DNA of 33,335 nt from Desulfobulbaceae bacterium (lineage in GTDB: Bacteria; Desulfobacterota; Desulfobulbia; Desulfobulbales; SURF-16). The stretch covers positions 1 through 33,335 of the forward strand of contig JAQIBE010000281.1 in NCBI GenBank assembly GCA_027859235.1. The letters run 5' to 3'. Within the stretch, counting starts at the first letter, position 1; each line of letters starts with the position of its first letter. The notes under the pieces were generated by a model. That model was given only the letters and a program-made list of their open reading frames with translations. It had not been told where the DNA came from and searched no databases. A program made the position numbers and the translations under genes. This document shows positions 7,271-16,457 of the stretch, in pieces.

Positions 7271-7332
7271 TCAAGTTCTATATGTGAAATGTAGTGTTAT
7301 CAGGATGTTACAAACAATTGAATGGGATAAAA

Positions 7333-8883
7333 CTATTCCCACTCAATGGTTGCCGGCGGCTTGGATGAAACATCAAGCACCACACGATTTACCCCAACCA
7401 CCTCATTGATAATGCGGTTGGAAATACGGCCAATGAGGTCATAGGGTAAGCGTGACCAGTCGGCAGTCATGGCATCAAGACTATCCACGCAGCGCAGGGC
7501 AATAACGTTTTCATAGGTGCGTTCGTCGCCCATAACCCCAACCGTCTGGATGGGGAGGAGTACGGCAAAGGATTGCCATACCTTGCTGTACCAGCCGCTG
7601 GATTTCATCTCTTCAAGGACAATAACATCCGCCTTTCTGAGGATGTGCAAACGGTCGCCGGTGATTTCTCCCATGATGCGGATGCCAAGTCCTGGTCCCG
7701 GAAAGGGCTGACGGAATACAGCCTCGTCAGGGAGTCCGAGCTCAAGGCCGAGGAGACGCACCTCATCCTTAAAGAGCTCTCTGAGCGGTTCAATGAGGTC
7801 AAGCTTCATGATATCCGGCAACCCGCCAACGTTATGGTGGGACTTGATCACCGTGGCACCGGCCAGGGCCACCGATTCGATGACATCGGGGTACAGGGTG
7901 CCCTGGGCCAGATATTTGACATCGCCGAGTTTCTTTGCCTCTTCTTCAAAGATCTTGATGAAGCCGTAGCCTATTTTCTTGCGTTTGATTTCCGGGTCGA
8001 CAACACCCTCCAGTTCTGCAAGAAAATAGTCTTCAGCATCAACATCAATAACCTTGAGTTTGGTGGTGTCGCTGAAGAATTTCAGGAGTGAACCTGTTTC
8101 TCCCGTGCGCATGAGACCGTTATTCACATAGATACAGACCAGTTGATCGCCGATGGCCTTATGGATGAGTGCTGCGGTAACGGCTGAGTCAACACCGCCG
8201 GAAAGGGCGCAGAGCACCTTGTCGGTTCCTACCTTTGCCTGGATGGCCGCCACAGTGGTGTCCACAAAGGAGCCCATGGTCCAGTTGCCTTCACAGTTGC
8301 AGATGCCAAAGAGGAAGTTCCGCAGGATCTCATTACCGATGAGGGTGTGGGCAACCTCCGGGTGGAACTGTACACCCATGAGTTTCTTTTCGGTGTGGCG
8401 CATGGCAGCGTAGGGAGAATGCTCGCTCTCGGCCGAGGCCTCAAACCCCTGTGGCAATTTCTCGATACGGTCACCATGGCTCATCCACACCTGCAGAGAG
8501 GTCTCGGCTGTTTCCAGACCGGAGAAGAGTCCTTCCTCATATTTAATATCAAGATGGGACTTGCCAAATTCACGTTTGTCGGCCTTTTCAACAACACCGC
8601 CCATGGATTGTATCATGAGCTGGGCGCCGTAACAGATGCCGAGGATGGGGATGTCTTGAGAGAATATCCTGGCATCAATGGACGGGGCATCTGTATCGTA
8701 TACCGAGCAGGGGCCGCCGGAGAGGATTATGCCCGTGGGCTTATGCTCAAGGATGGTGTCAAGTCCCGTGGTGTAGGGATGGATTTCACAATATACCTTA
8801 TGTTCACGAACTCTTCGGGCAATGAGCTGCGTGGTTTGCGAGCCGAAGTCAACGATGATTATTTTTTCACTATGGATATTCAT
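7333..8883 (-). CDS. guaA: GMP synthase (glutamine-hydrolysing)
   Basis: Class I amidotransferase ILGICYGAQLM and GVQFHPEV; PP-loop ALSGGVDSAVTA; C-terminal SSKPPATIEWE. Confidence 0.98.
   Translation of the reverse strand: MNIHSEKIIIVDFGSQTTQLIARRVREHKVYCEIHPYTTGLDTILEHKPTGIILSGGPCSVYDTDAPSIDARIFSQDIPILGICYGAQLMIQSMGGVVEKADKREFGKSHLDIKYEEGLFSGLETAETSLQVWMSHGDRIEKLPQGFEASAESEHSPYAAMRHTEKKLMGVQFHPEVAHTLIGNEILRNFLFGICNCEGNWTMGSFVDTTVAAIQAKVGTDKVLCALSGGVDSAVTAALIHKAIGDQLVCIYVNNGLMRTGETGSLLKFFSDTTKLKVIDVDAEDYFLAELEGVVDPEIKRKKIGYGFIKIFEEEAKKLGDVKYLAQGTLYPDVIESVALAGATVIKSHHNVGGLPDIMKLDLIEPLRELFKDEVRLLGLELGLPDEAVFRQPFPGPGLGIRIMGEITGDRLHILRKADVIVLEEMKSSGWYSKVWQSFAVLLPIQTVGVMGDERTYENVIALRCVDSLDAMTADWSRLPYDLIGRISNRIINEVVGVNRVVLDVSSKPPATIEWE
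7334..7345. repeat. att core repeat, guaA end
   Basis: TATTCCCACTCA, overlapping the last codons and stop of guaA. Confidence 0.85.
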
Positions 8884-9037
8884 GATTGGTTTCTTTTTAA
8901 GTAATGTTTAGGTGAAGATGACCTTCACTGGCCTATGCTAAAGTTAAGGTGTTGAGAAATCAGAAGTTGCCAGGTCTGACGGCGTCATTCATGGGGACAG
9001 ATTTTATCTGCTCAACTTCTTAATTCTCACCTGCTCA

Positions 9038-10489
9038 TCATCCCATGCGATAATTTGGTGCTTCCTTGGTAATAATAACATCATGGACATGACTTTCTTT
9101 AAGCCCTGCCGCACTGATTTTGACGAACCGTGCCTTCTGCTGCAATTCCTTGATCGTTGCCGCGCCAACATAGCCCATACCGGAACGCAACCCGCCCATG
9201 AGTTGATAGATAATGTCGGCTAAGGAACCTTTATAAGGGACCTTACCTTCAATGCCCTCAGGAACATGCTTGGCTGATTTCTCCTGGAAATAGCGGTCGG
9301 AACTGCCTTTTTTCATGGCCCCCAGGGAGCCCATGCCGCGGTAACCTTTGTAGGTACGACCCTGATACAGGAAGGTCTCACCCGGAGATTCGTCCGTGCC
9401 GGCAAACATGGAACCGGCCATAATGGTACAGGCTCCGACGCCAATGGCCTTGGTGATATCACCGGAATGCTTAATGCCGCCGTCACCTATAATAGGGACG
9501 TTGTATTTTGCGGCGATTTTCGCACAATTATAAATGGCCGAGAGCTGCGGCACACCGACACCGGCAACGATGCGGGTGGTACAGATAGAGCCGGGGCCGA
9601 CGCCGACCTTGACGCCATCGGCGCCAGCCTTGATAAGGGCCTCAGTGCCATCGGCTGTGGCGACATTGCCGGCAATGATCTCAATGTCAGGGAAGGACTC
9701 TTTGATTGCCCTGAGGGTGTTGAGGACGTTGCGGGAATGGCCATGGGCGGAATCAAGGCCGAGGACATCAACTCCGGCGCGTATGAGCTGCTCAATGGAC
9801 TCCATGGGGGTGCCGATGCCCACTGCCGCACCAACCCGCAGACGACCTAAATCATCCTTGATCGCATGTGGATATTTTTTAATTTTTTCCAGATCCTTGA
9901 TGGTGATCAACCCCTGCAGCCCGCCGTCATTGTCGATAATAAGGAGTTTCTCGATTCGATGCTCGTGCAGTATGGCCTTGGATTGTTCCAGGGTGATACC
10001 CGCCTTGGCCGTGACCAGGTTTTTAGCGGTCATCACATCCTTCACTCTGAGGTCCTGGTGGGAGACAAAGCGGAGGTCGCGGTTGGTGACAATACCAACG
10101 AGCTTCCGCCCCCGTACCACTGGAACACCTGAGATACGGTAGGTACCCATGACTTTCTGGACTTCAGCCACGGTGGAATTTTCTGTGGTGGTAATCGGGT
10201 CAATAATCATCCCTGATTCTGATTTTTTAACCTTCTTGACCTCAAGAAGCTGCTCTTCCAGGGTCATATTCTTATGGATAATGCCTATTCCGCCTTCCTG
10301 GGCCAGGGTAATGGCTGTGCGGTGTTCCGTGACAGAATCCATGGCAGCCCCGACAATGGGCAGGTTGATGCGAATGTTTTTGGTGAGTTGGCAGGACAGA
10401 TCAACCTCGTTTGGCAGAACATCAGAGGGTCCGGGCATGAGAAGGAGGTCATCAAAAGTGTAGGCATGTTCAATTTTATCAGTTAGCAT
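9038..10489 (-). CDS. guaB: IMP dehydrogenase
   Basis: [21 protein letters not shown] pair, [41 protein letters not shown]. Confidence 0.98.
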   Translation of the reverse strand: MLTDKIEHAYTFDDLLLMPGPSDVLPNEVDLSCQLTKNIRINLPIVGAAMDSVTEHRTAITLAQEGGIGIIHKNMTLEEQLLEVKKVKKSESGMIIDPITTTENSTVAEVQKVMGTYRISGVPVVRGRKLVGIVTNRDLRFVSHQDLRVKDVMTAKNLVTAKAGITLEQSKAILHEHRIEKLLIIDNDGGLQGLITIKDLEKIKKYPHAIKDDLGRLRVGAAVGIGTPMESIEQLIRAGVDVLGLDSAHGHSRNVLNTLRAIKESFPDIEIIAGNVATADGTEALIKAGADGVKVGVGPGSICTTRIVAGVGVPQLSAIYNCAKIAAKYNVPIIGDGGIKHSGDITKAIGVGACTIMAGSMFAGTDESPGETFLYQGRTYKGYRGMGSLGAMKKGSSDRYFQEKSAKHVPEGIEGKVPYKGSLADIIYQLMGGLRSGMGYVGAATIKELQQKARFVKISAAGLKESHVHDVIITKEAPNYRMG

Positions 10490-10524
10490 GGGGCGCCCCT
10501 GTTATGTAAGCTTTATACTGGTTA

Positions 10525-10552
10525 ATTATATCTTTTTCTATTTAGTTGACAA
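10525..10552 (-). promoter_or_regulatory. sigma70-type promoter of guaB
   Basis: On the minus strand: TTGTCA-N16-TATAAT. Confidence 0.6.
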
Positions 10553-10638
10553 CGTCTTAATAAAACAGGAAAAAAGAAAAGGCCTGCTGTTTATGAGCAG
10601 ACCCTCTAATATATCAAGACACTCAAAGAGTTATCTCA

Positions 10639-11244
10639 ATGTTATATATAAATCCACAGAATCCACAACCACGCTTGATTCAACAGGCGGTGGAAATCCT
10701 TAAGCGGGGTGGAATTGTCTGCTATCCCACCGATACAATGTACGGCATGGGATGTGATATGTTCAATCAAAAGGCCGTTAAGCACTTACATCAAATAAAA
10801 AACCGCCCTAAAAAGAAACCCTTTAGTTTCATGTGTTGCGACTTAAAAAATGTAAGCACTTATTGTCATTTGTCCAATAATGCCTATAAGATAATGAAAA
10901 AAAATCTGCCGGGGGCCTATACCTTTGTGCTGCCCACCATGAAGATTGTGCCGAAGATCATGATCACCAACCAGAAGACCGTGGGTATCAGGGTTCCTGA
11001 TAACCGTATTTGTGAGATGCTCGTGGAAGGACTTGGTAATCCCATTGTCACCACCAGTGCGGCTAAATCTGATGAAGACTCGCCCTGCTCAGCCTATGAG
11101 GTTGAACTCCTGTTTAAAAATCAGGTGGATGAGATTATTGATGGTGGTGATATTGTTCCTGAGCCCTCTTCCGTAGTTTCTTTAATCCATGCCACTCCTG
11201 AAATAATCAGAGAGGGGAAGGGTGATATTTCAATCTTCTATTAG
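10639..11244 (+). CDS. Sua5/YciO/YrdC-family protein (YciO-like)
   Basis: GGIVCYPTDTMYGMGCDMFNQKAV, KKKPFSFMC, PGAYTFVLPT, VGIRVPDN, PIVTTSA. Confidence 0.9.
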   Translation: MLYINPQNPQPRLIQQAVEILKRGGIVCYPTDTMYGMGCDMFNQKAVKHLHQIKNRPKKKPFSFMCCDLKNVSTYCHLSNNAYKIMKKNLPGAYTFVLPTMKIVPKIMITNQKTVGIRVPDNRICEMLVEGLGNPIVTTSAAKSDEDSPCSAYEVELLFKNQVDEIIDGGDIVPEPSSVVSLIHATPEIIREGKGDISIFY

Positions 11245-11335
11245 ACCGGCGTTGCCACTCCCGGCGTTGGCACTCCTGTTTAAACTGAAGATTATCAGCC
11301 CGTTAGGGGGTACAAACTCGATAACTCGAGCCCCC

Positions 11336-11620
11336 TCAACCCTTCTTCACCAGAGGATCTTTTAACGATTTACTCATGGTGAAATGAATGGTTTTGCGTG
11401 GCGGAATATGCATTATTTTTCCCGTACGCGGGTTTTTGGTGGAACGTGCCTTGCGTTGACGAATGGAAAAACTGCCAAAGCCTCTGATTTCAACCCGGCG
11501 TTCTTCCTCTAACGCTGCGGCAATAGAATCAAGCATAATATCAATTGCTTGGCTTACATCTTTTTTTAAGTAGCCATCCATCTTTTCTGATACGGCATCA
11601 ACAAGATCTCTTTTCAGCAT
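11336..11620 (-). CDS. HU/IHF-family DNA-binding protein (integration host factor-like)
   Basis: MLKRDLVDAVSEK..., EIRGFGSFSIRQRKARSTKNPRTGKIMHIPPRKTIHF. Confidence 0.95.
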   Translation of the reverse strand: MLKRDLVDAVSEKMDGYLKKDVSQAIDIMLDSIAAALEEERRVEIRGFGSFSIRQRKARSTKNPRTGKIMHIPPRKTIHFTMSKSLKDPLVKKG

Positions 11621-11736
11621 TGTTCCATCTCTCTAAAGTCTCTAAAAACATACTCTTACCTAACGCTATGGTCGATAGTACAACGTTATGCAGAATATGC
11701 CATATATGTTAAAAAACGTCCCTGTGGGGGATACGT

Positions 11737-12675
11737 TTATTGATTAGCCAGGGATAAGGTTCCGTTCCACTCGTAGGAGAGCCGGGGTTGTAGCTGCTGC
11801 AGGTGGCCAAGCAGGTCCAGTTCTGTTGAGCTGAGGAGGGAGCTGATCAGACCGACAGCATCTTTTGGCGGATAAACAAGCTCAGGGAATGGAGTAGTTT
11901 TCATTCCACCCAGTTTCGCTGCGAGGAGAATTGCATCATGGAAGTTGCCGAGTTCGTCAATCAGACCGAGCTCTTTAGCCTGTTCACCTGAAAAGATACG
12001 GCCGTCAGCAACCTTGGTGACGGCTGCAACGGATAACTTCCGGGATTCAGCAATAGCAGCTATAAATTGCTGGTGGACGGTGTCAATGACGTCTTGCAAC
12101 AGGGCACGTTCTTCCTTGGTGATGGTGTGATTAGTCGCACCGATATCTTTAAATTTACCGCTTTTTATTGTTTCGCTTCGGTAGCCAATTTTTTGGAAGA
12201 TTTCCTCGAAATTGGGGAATTTCATAATAACACCCATGGAACCGGTTAAGGTCCCGGGTGAGGCTATAATCTGATCCGCACCAATTGCCGCATAGAAACC
12301 ACCGGATGCGGCAATTGAACCCATTGAGGCTACCACAGGCTTTGCCCTTGCCAGCCGTTTTATTTCCGTGAAGAGTTCCTGGGAGGCACCAACCGCACCA
12401 CCAGGGCTGTCGATGCGGATGACCACAGCCTTAATTGTATCTTCCTCGTTAAGCATCTGGATATCGCGCAGAAGATCTTCCGTATCCAGGATCACCCCTT
12501 TGACATCAATAATACCAACACCATTAGTGACCCGCCCAAAGAATGGATCAGACGGTTTAACCAACTTCGTGATGATAAAGGATATTCCCGCAAAAAAGAT
12601 AACCCCGGCCATGGTCATGAAGATAAAACCAGTGAGAAAGGGGTGGCGAGCGGTGAATGAGCGTGTCTCAGACAT
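11737..12675 (-). CDS. sppA: signal peptide peptidase SppA (start probably at MSETRS, 12675; ORF extends to 12747)
   Basis: IDSPGGAVGASQELFTEI, ASMGSIAASGGFYAAIGADQIIASPGTLTGSMGVI. Confidence 0.9.
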   Translation of the reverse strand: MSETRSFTARHPFLTGFIFMTMAGVIFFAGISFIITKLVKPSDPFFGRVTNGVGIIDVKGVILDTEDLLRDIQMLNEEDTIKAVVIRIDSPGGAVGASQELFTEIKRLARAKPVVASMGSIAASGGFYAAIGADQIIASPGTLTGSMGVIMKFPNFEEIFQKIGYRSETIKSGKFKDIGATNHTITKEERALLQDVIDTVHQQFIAAIAESRKLSVAAVTKVADGRIFSGEQAKELGLIDELGNFHDAILLAAKLGGMKTTPFPELVYPPKDAVGLISSLLSSTELDLLGHLQQLQPRLSYEWNGTLSLANQ

Positions 12676-12699
12676 AGAATGACCTAATGTGATGAAAAA

Positions 12700-12775
12700 A
12701 CATAAAGGAGATTGAGGGTGAATAAGGATGTGAAGAGTCCTCTCCACTTCTATTCACTCTCAATCTCCTTTATGT
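12700..12775 (-). terminator. 25-bp-stem hairpin followed by T6 on the minus strand
   Basis: ACATAAAGGAGATTGAGGGTGAATA / TATTCACTCTCAATCTCCTTTATGT, one mismatch, 26-nt loop. Confidence 0.7.
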
Positions 12776-12782
12776 TAGAAAG

Positions 12783-12815
12783 AAAAAAAAGGCACCCTGT
12801 ACCCAGGGTGCCTTT
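12783..12815. terminator. Rho-independent terminator of rpsA
   Basis: AAAAAAAAGGCACCCTgtacccAGGGTGCCTTT; T8 tail on the minus strand. Confidence 0.9.
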
Positions 12816-12829
12816 GGAACGACGCAAGC

Positions 12830-14515
12830 CTACTTGTCTTCGTCCATTCTGGACTGAAGCAGATCACCAAAGGTGGAAGGCTCATTGGACGCTTCCGGCT
12901 TGTAATGACCATAATCAGCGTCAGGACTGGTCAGTGCCTTGATGGACAGACCAATCTTGCGTTCCTTTGCAGAAACGTTGATTACTTTTGCTTCAATGAT
13001 GTCCCCTACATTGTACATTCCCACCGGGGTGGTAATCTTCTCAGTGGAAATCTCTGAAACGTGAATGAGTCCTTCGATTCCTTCCTGAACTTCAACAAAT
13101 ACACCAAAGTCTGTAACGTTGGTGATTTTGCCTTTAAGGGTGGATCCGAGAGGATTCTTCTCGATGGTGGTTTGCCATGGATCTGGCTCAAGCTGCTTGA
13201 TACCCAGGGAGAACCGCTCGTTTTCACGGTCAATTTTCAGTACGGCTGCCTGGATGGTATCACCCTTGGCGAATTTCTCTGAAGGATGCTTGATGCGCTC
13301 AGTCCAGGAGAGGTCTGAAACGTGGATGAGGCCGTCAATGCCTTCTTCAATGCCAATGAAAATACCGAAGTCAGTGATGTTCTTCACCTTGCCTTCAATA
13401 ATGGCACCAACAGGATAGTTCTCTATAACCAGATCCCATGGATTAGGCTGGAGCTGCTTCATGCCGAGGGAGATACGCTTGGCATCCACATCGATATTAA
13501 GTACAGCAACATCAACCTTATCACCAACGGTAACGATCTTGGATGGGTGACGGGTCTTCTTGGACCAGGACATCTCGGACACATGAATAAGGCCTTCAAC
13601 ACCTTCTTCAAGTTCAGCAAAGACACCGTAGTCGGTAATGGAAACAACCTTACCTACTGTCTTGTCGCCCACAGGGTAACGGTTAGCAACGGTTGCCCAT
13701 GGATCTTCTTTAAGCTGCTTAACACCGAGGGATACCTTGTCGGTTTCTTTGTCAAACTTAAGGATTTTCACTTCCACTTCTTCGCCAACCTTGAAGAGCT
13801 TGGATGGGTGGGAAACACGTCCCCAGGAAAGATCCGTGATGTGACAGAGACCGTCAAGACCGCCAAGGTCAATGAAGATACCGTAATCGGTGATGTTGGT
13901 GATGGAGCCTTTGACAATGGCACCTTCCTGTAGGGTGGAACGCATCTCTTCACGCAGCTTCTGGCGTTCCTCTTCAAGGATGGCACGACGGGAAATCACA
14001 ACGTTGTTGCGTTTCTTATTATATTTGAGAATCTTGAAGTCAAAGGAGTCGCCGATCAGGGCGTCAAGGTCTTTAACCGGACGAAGATCAATTTGTGAGT
14101 ATGGCAGGAAGGCCGGAACACCGATATCAACGGAAAGACCACCCTTAACCCGGTTGTCAATGCGACCGAGGATCGTGCCGTCTTCCTCTTGAATGGTAGC
14201 GATATCTTCCCAGACTTTAATGCCGATTGCCTTCTCGTGGGACAGGCGCAATCCGCCTTCTGCTTCACGTCTTTCAACAAAGACGTCAAAAATGTCACCG
14301 ACTTTAACTTCTACGTTTTCGCCTTCAGCTTTGAATTCAGAAAGGAGGATTTCACTTTCTGATTTGTCGCCACAGTCTACAATGGCAAAGTTGTCAGAGA
14401 TGTCAATAACTGTACCTTCGACAACATCACCTACGGATACGACGACGAGCTCTTCAGAGGCGAAAAGCTCTGCAAAACTCATTTCTTCTGTGAATTGTGT
14501 TTCAGTATTACCCAT
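12830..14515 (-). CDS. rpsA: 30S ribosomal protein S1
   Basis: Six S1-type repeats (GKVVSITDYGVFAELEEGVEGLIHVSEMSW... etc.). Confidence 0.97.
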   Translation of the reverse strand: MGNTETQFTEEMSFAELFASEELVVVSVGDVVEGTVIDISDNFAIVDCGDKSESEILLSEFKAEGENVEVKVGDIFDVFVERREAEGGLRLSHEKAIGIKVWEDIATIQEEDGTILGRIDNRVKGGLSVDIGVPAFLPYSQIDLRPVKDLDALIGDSFDFKILKYNKKRNNVVISRRAILEEERQKLREEMRSTLQEGAIVKGSITNITDYGIFIDLGGLDGLCHITDLSWGRVSHPSKLFKVGEEVEVKILKFDKETDKVSLGVKQLKEDPWATVANRYPVGDKTVGKVVSITDYGVFAELEEGVEGLIHVSEMSWSKKTRHPSKIVTVGDKVDVAVLNIDVDAKRISLGMKQLQPNPWDLVIENYPVGAIIEGKVKNITDFGIFIGIEEGIDGLIHVSDLSWTERIKHPSEKFAKGDTIQAAVLKIDRENERFSLGIKQLEPDPWQTTIEKNPLGSTLKGKITNVTDFGVFVEVQEGIEGLIHVSEISTEKITTPVGMYNVGDIIEAKVINVSAKERKIGLSIKALTSPDADYGHYKPEASNEPSTFGDLLQSRMDEDK

Positions 14516-14732
14516 TGGACAAATTCCTTGTACGATTCTAACCAGTTAATAAGGTACTCAAGAGTCGGAGGTTAGTTAGATGAACAGATAAATGTACTGC
14601 TGGATGCGAGTACACCGCTTAATGCGTATCCGGTCATGGTGCCGATTCTGAGCAGAAAAGAGTTCTTATACCAAAGACAACAGGGAAAAGGCAACCAAAA
14701 GTTAAGGTTTTGCTTATCTTTATTTTATGTGT

Positions 14733-15167
14733 TTATGACTGTAGTTTGGTGGTATTTAGGAAATAATCCTGCAGGATCTTGCTGTGGTCAAAGGCCAGGG
14801 CCGGAAGGTTGTCCCGGGTGTAGACCCGGGCCTTGACCGCATCATCCCCTGCTCTGAGGGTGCCTGTGCCCCTTGCCGTGTACACGGTGGTGATGGTGTG
14901 GAGTCTGGCGTCACGGGTTGGGTCTGAATAGGTATGAAATTGGCCGGTAAGGGTGATGGTAAGCCCTGTCTCTTCCCGGGCTTCACGGACAGCCGCTGTT
15001 TCAAGATCTTCACCATAATCGACAAACCCGCCCGGCAGGGCCCAGCCATAGGGCGGGTTCTTGCGTTCGATGAGGACAATGCCGTCTCCATATATAATGA
15101 TAATGTCAACGGTGGGCACCGGGTTCTTGTAGGTTTCAATCTGGTGGTGGCATTTCGGGCATTGCAT
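14733..15167 (-). CDS. NUDIX hydrolase
   Basis: NUDIX box [25 protein letters not shown]-terminal CPKCHHQ zinc-ribbon-like motif. Confidence 0.93.
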   Translation of the reverse strand: MQCPKCHHQIETYKNPVPTVDIIIIYGDGIVLIERKNPPYGWALPGGFVDYGEDLETAAVREAREETGLTITLTGQFHTYSDPTRDARLHTITTVYTARGTGTLRAGDDAVKARVYTRDNLPALAFDHSKILQDYFLNTTKLQS

Positions 15168-15209
15168 TGGCTTACCTGGCTGGTGATGAAGGGGTGATTT
15201 GTCTGGTTG

Positions 15210-16457
15210 TTAAAATTGCTCTACGCTGCGGATTATTCTGAAGTAATTGGCAAAGACCTCCATACGGGCCGCGACATGGATGTATTTTACTAAGGACAGG
15301 TTGCTGATGGCATCAAGAAGATCAGATTCCTGCTCTAGACCCTCCTGGTATTTTAAGCGGGTAATCCGTAAATTCTCCTCAGCCTGCAAGATGTTCGTCC
15401 GGGAGACCGCAACCGTGTCAAGACTCACCCCATAGTCCAGAAAGAGGTTGGAGAGTTCTGTCTCCAGCCCCCTCTGCAACTCCCCCAGTTGGGCTGCGAC
15501 GTTGCGTTTTTCGCTTTTAGCCTTGCTTATCCCGGCCTGTTTGGCAAAGCCGTCAAAGAGGTTCAAACTCAGCATGGCTGTGCCGCGTAACTCCTCATCA
15601 TAGGTGTTGTCATCGGGAAAATAATTATTTTCATACCTGCGGTAACTCCCTGTTACATCGAGACGGGGTCCGTAGCTGGCCCGGGCTGCCTTTATCTGCA
15701 GGCCAACCGCCTTATTTGTTTCATCCAGGGTCTTGATCTCACTGCGGTTGGCCAGCATCATGCGCTGGTACTCTTCCGGCTCGTCCAGCAGGGGCAGTTG
15801 CGCAAACTCTGTAAACTCAAGGTCGGCTGGGGCTATGTGCTGCTCGGTCTCAAAGGCTAGACGCTGCACGCCTTTGGCGAATTCAGCCTCCACTTTTTTA
15901 ACAGTGATGGTGGCATTATCAAGATCCACCTTGAAACGCAGGAGTTCGTTCTTCTCAACAAGTCCAACGTCGTAGCGGTTTCGGCTGTCCTCAAAGAGCT
16001 TCTGGAGGGTGGCTTGTGACTCCTGGGCCACCTCCCGCTGACTCTGGAGCTTGAAGATATCCAGGTAGCGCAGGGCAACGTTGAGCTGCACGTCCTGTTT
16101 GATGCCCTGCAGCCGATGGAACTGCGCCCTTTCCAGCAACCGGGCGGAGCGTATGTTGTAATAATCATAAAAGCCGGAAAAGAGGTTCCAGGTGACGGCA
16201 CCATAGCTTACGCCATTCTCCTCCTCCTCAAAAAGGTTGTCATCGTCCAGTCGGTTGATGGTGTAGGAGATGTCGACACTGGGGAGGAAGTGGCTGCGGG
16301 CCATGGTGACATCACTCCTGCTCTTGTCGAGACCCGCCTGGTATTGGGCAATGATGTGCCGATTCGCGATGGCGCTCTTCTGCAGTTCGCTGAGGCTTAC
16401 GCCGTAGCTTGGCGCGGCGAAGAGGAGAAAGATCAAGAGCAAGGTGCAGCGTTTCAT
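15210..16457 (-). CDS. TolC-family outer-membrane efflux protein
   Basis: Signal peptide plus two OEP repeats (GAVTWNLFSGF..., MLSLNLFDGFAKQAGISKAKSEKRN). Confidence 0.92.
   Translation of the reverse strand: MKRCTLLLIFLLFAAPSYGVSLSELQKSAIANRHIIAQYQAGLDKSRSDVTMARSHFLPSVDISYTINRLDDDNLFEEEENGVSYGAVTWNLFSGFYDYYNIRSARLLERAQFHRLQGIKQDVQLNVALRYLDIFKLQSQREVAQESQATLQKLFEDSRNRYDVGLVEKNELLRFKVDLDNATITVKKVEAEFAKGVQRLAFETEQHIAPADLEFTEFAQLPLLDEPEEYQRMMLANRSEIKTLDETNKAVGLQIKAARASYGPRLDVTGSYRRYENNYFPDDNTYDEELRGTAMLSLNLFDGFAKQAGISKAKSEKRNVAAQLGELQRGLETELSNLFLDYGVSLDTVAVSRTNILQAEENLRITRLKYQEGLEQESDLLDAISNLSLVKYIHVAARMEVFANYFRIIRSVEQF

Larger units (their letters stand above)
1919..7345. mobile_element. ~5.4-kb integrative element inserted at the 3' end of guaA
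   Basis: Perfect 12-bp direct repeats TATTCCCACTCA at both ends, one being the guaA 3' end. Integrase lies next to one end; subterminal repeats at both ends; AT-rich composition unlike the flanks. Confidence 0.88.

Noticed and set aside
8347-8904. 185-aa plus-strand ORF opposite guaA
   Set aside because: Shadow ORF of a highly conserved gene; same for 7573-8091, 9534-10142 (guaB) and 13322-13933 (rpsA).
11246-11275. 15-bp tandem duplication CCGGCGTTGCCACTC / CCGGCGTTGGCACTC
   Set aside because: Only two copies in an intergenic spacer, with no further structure to support a function.
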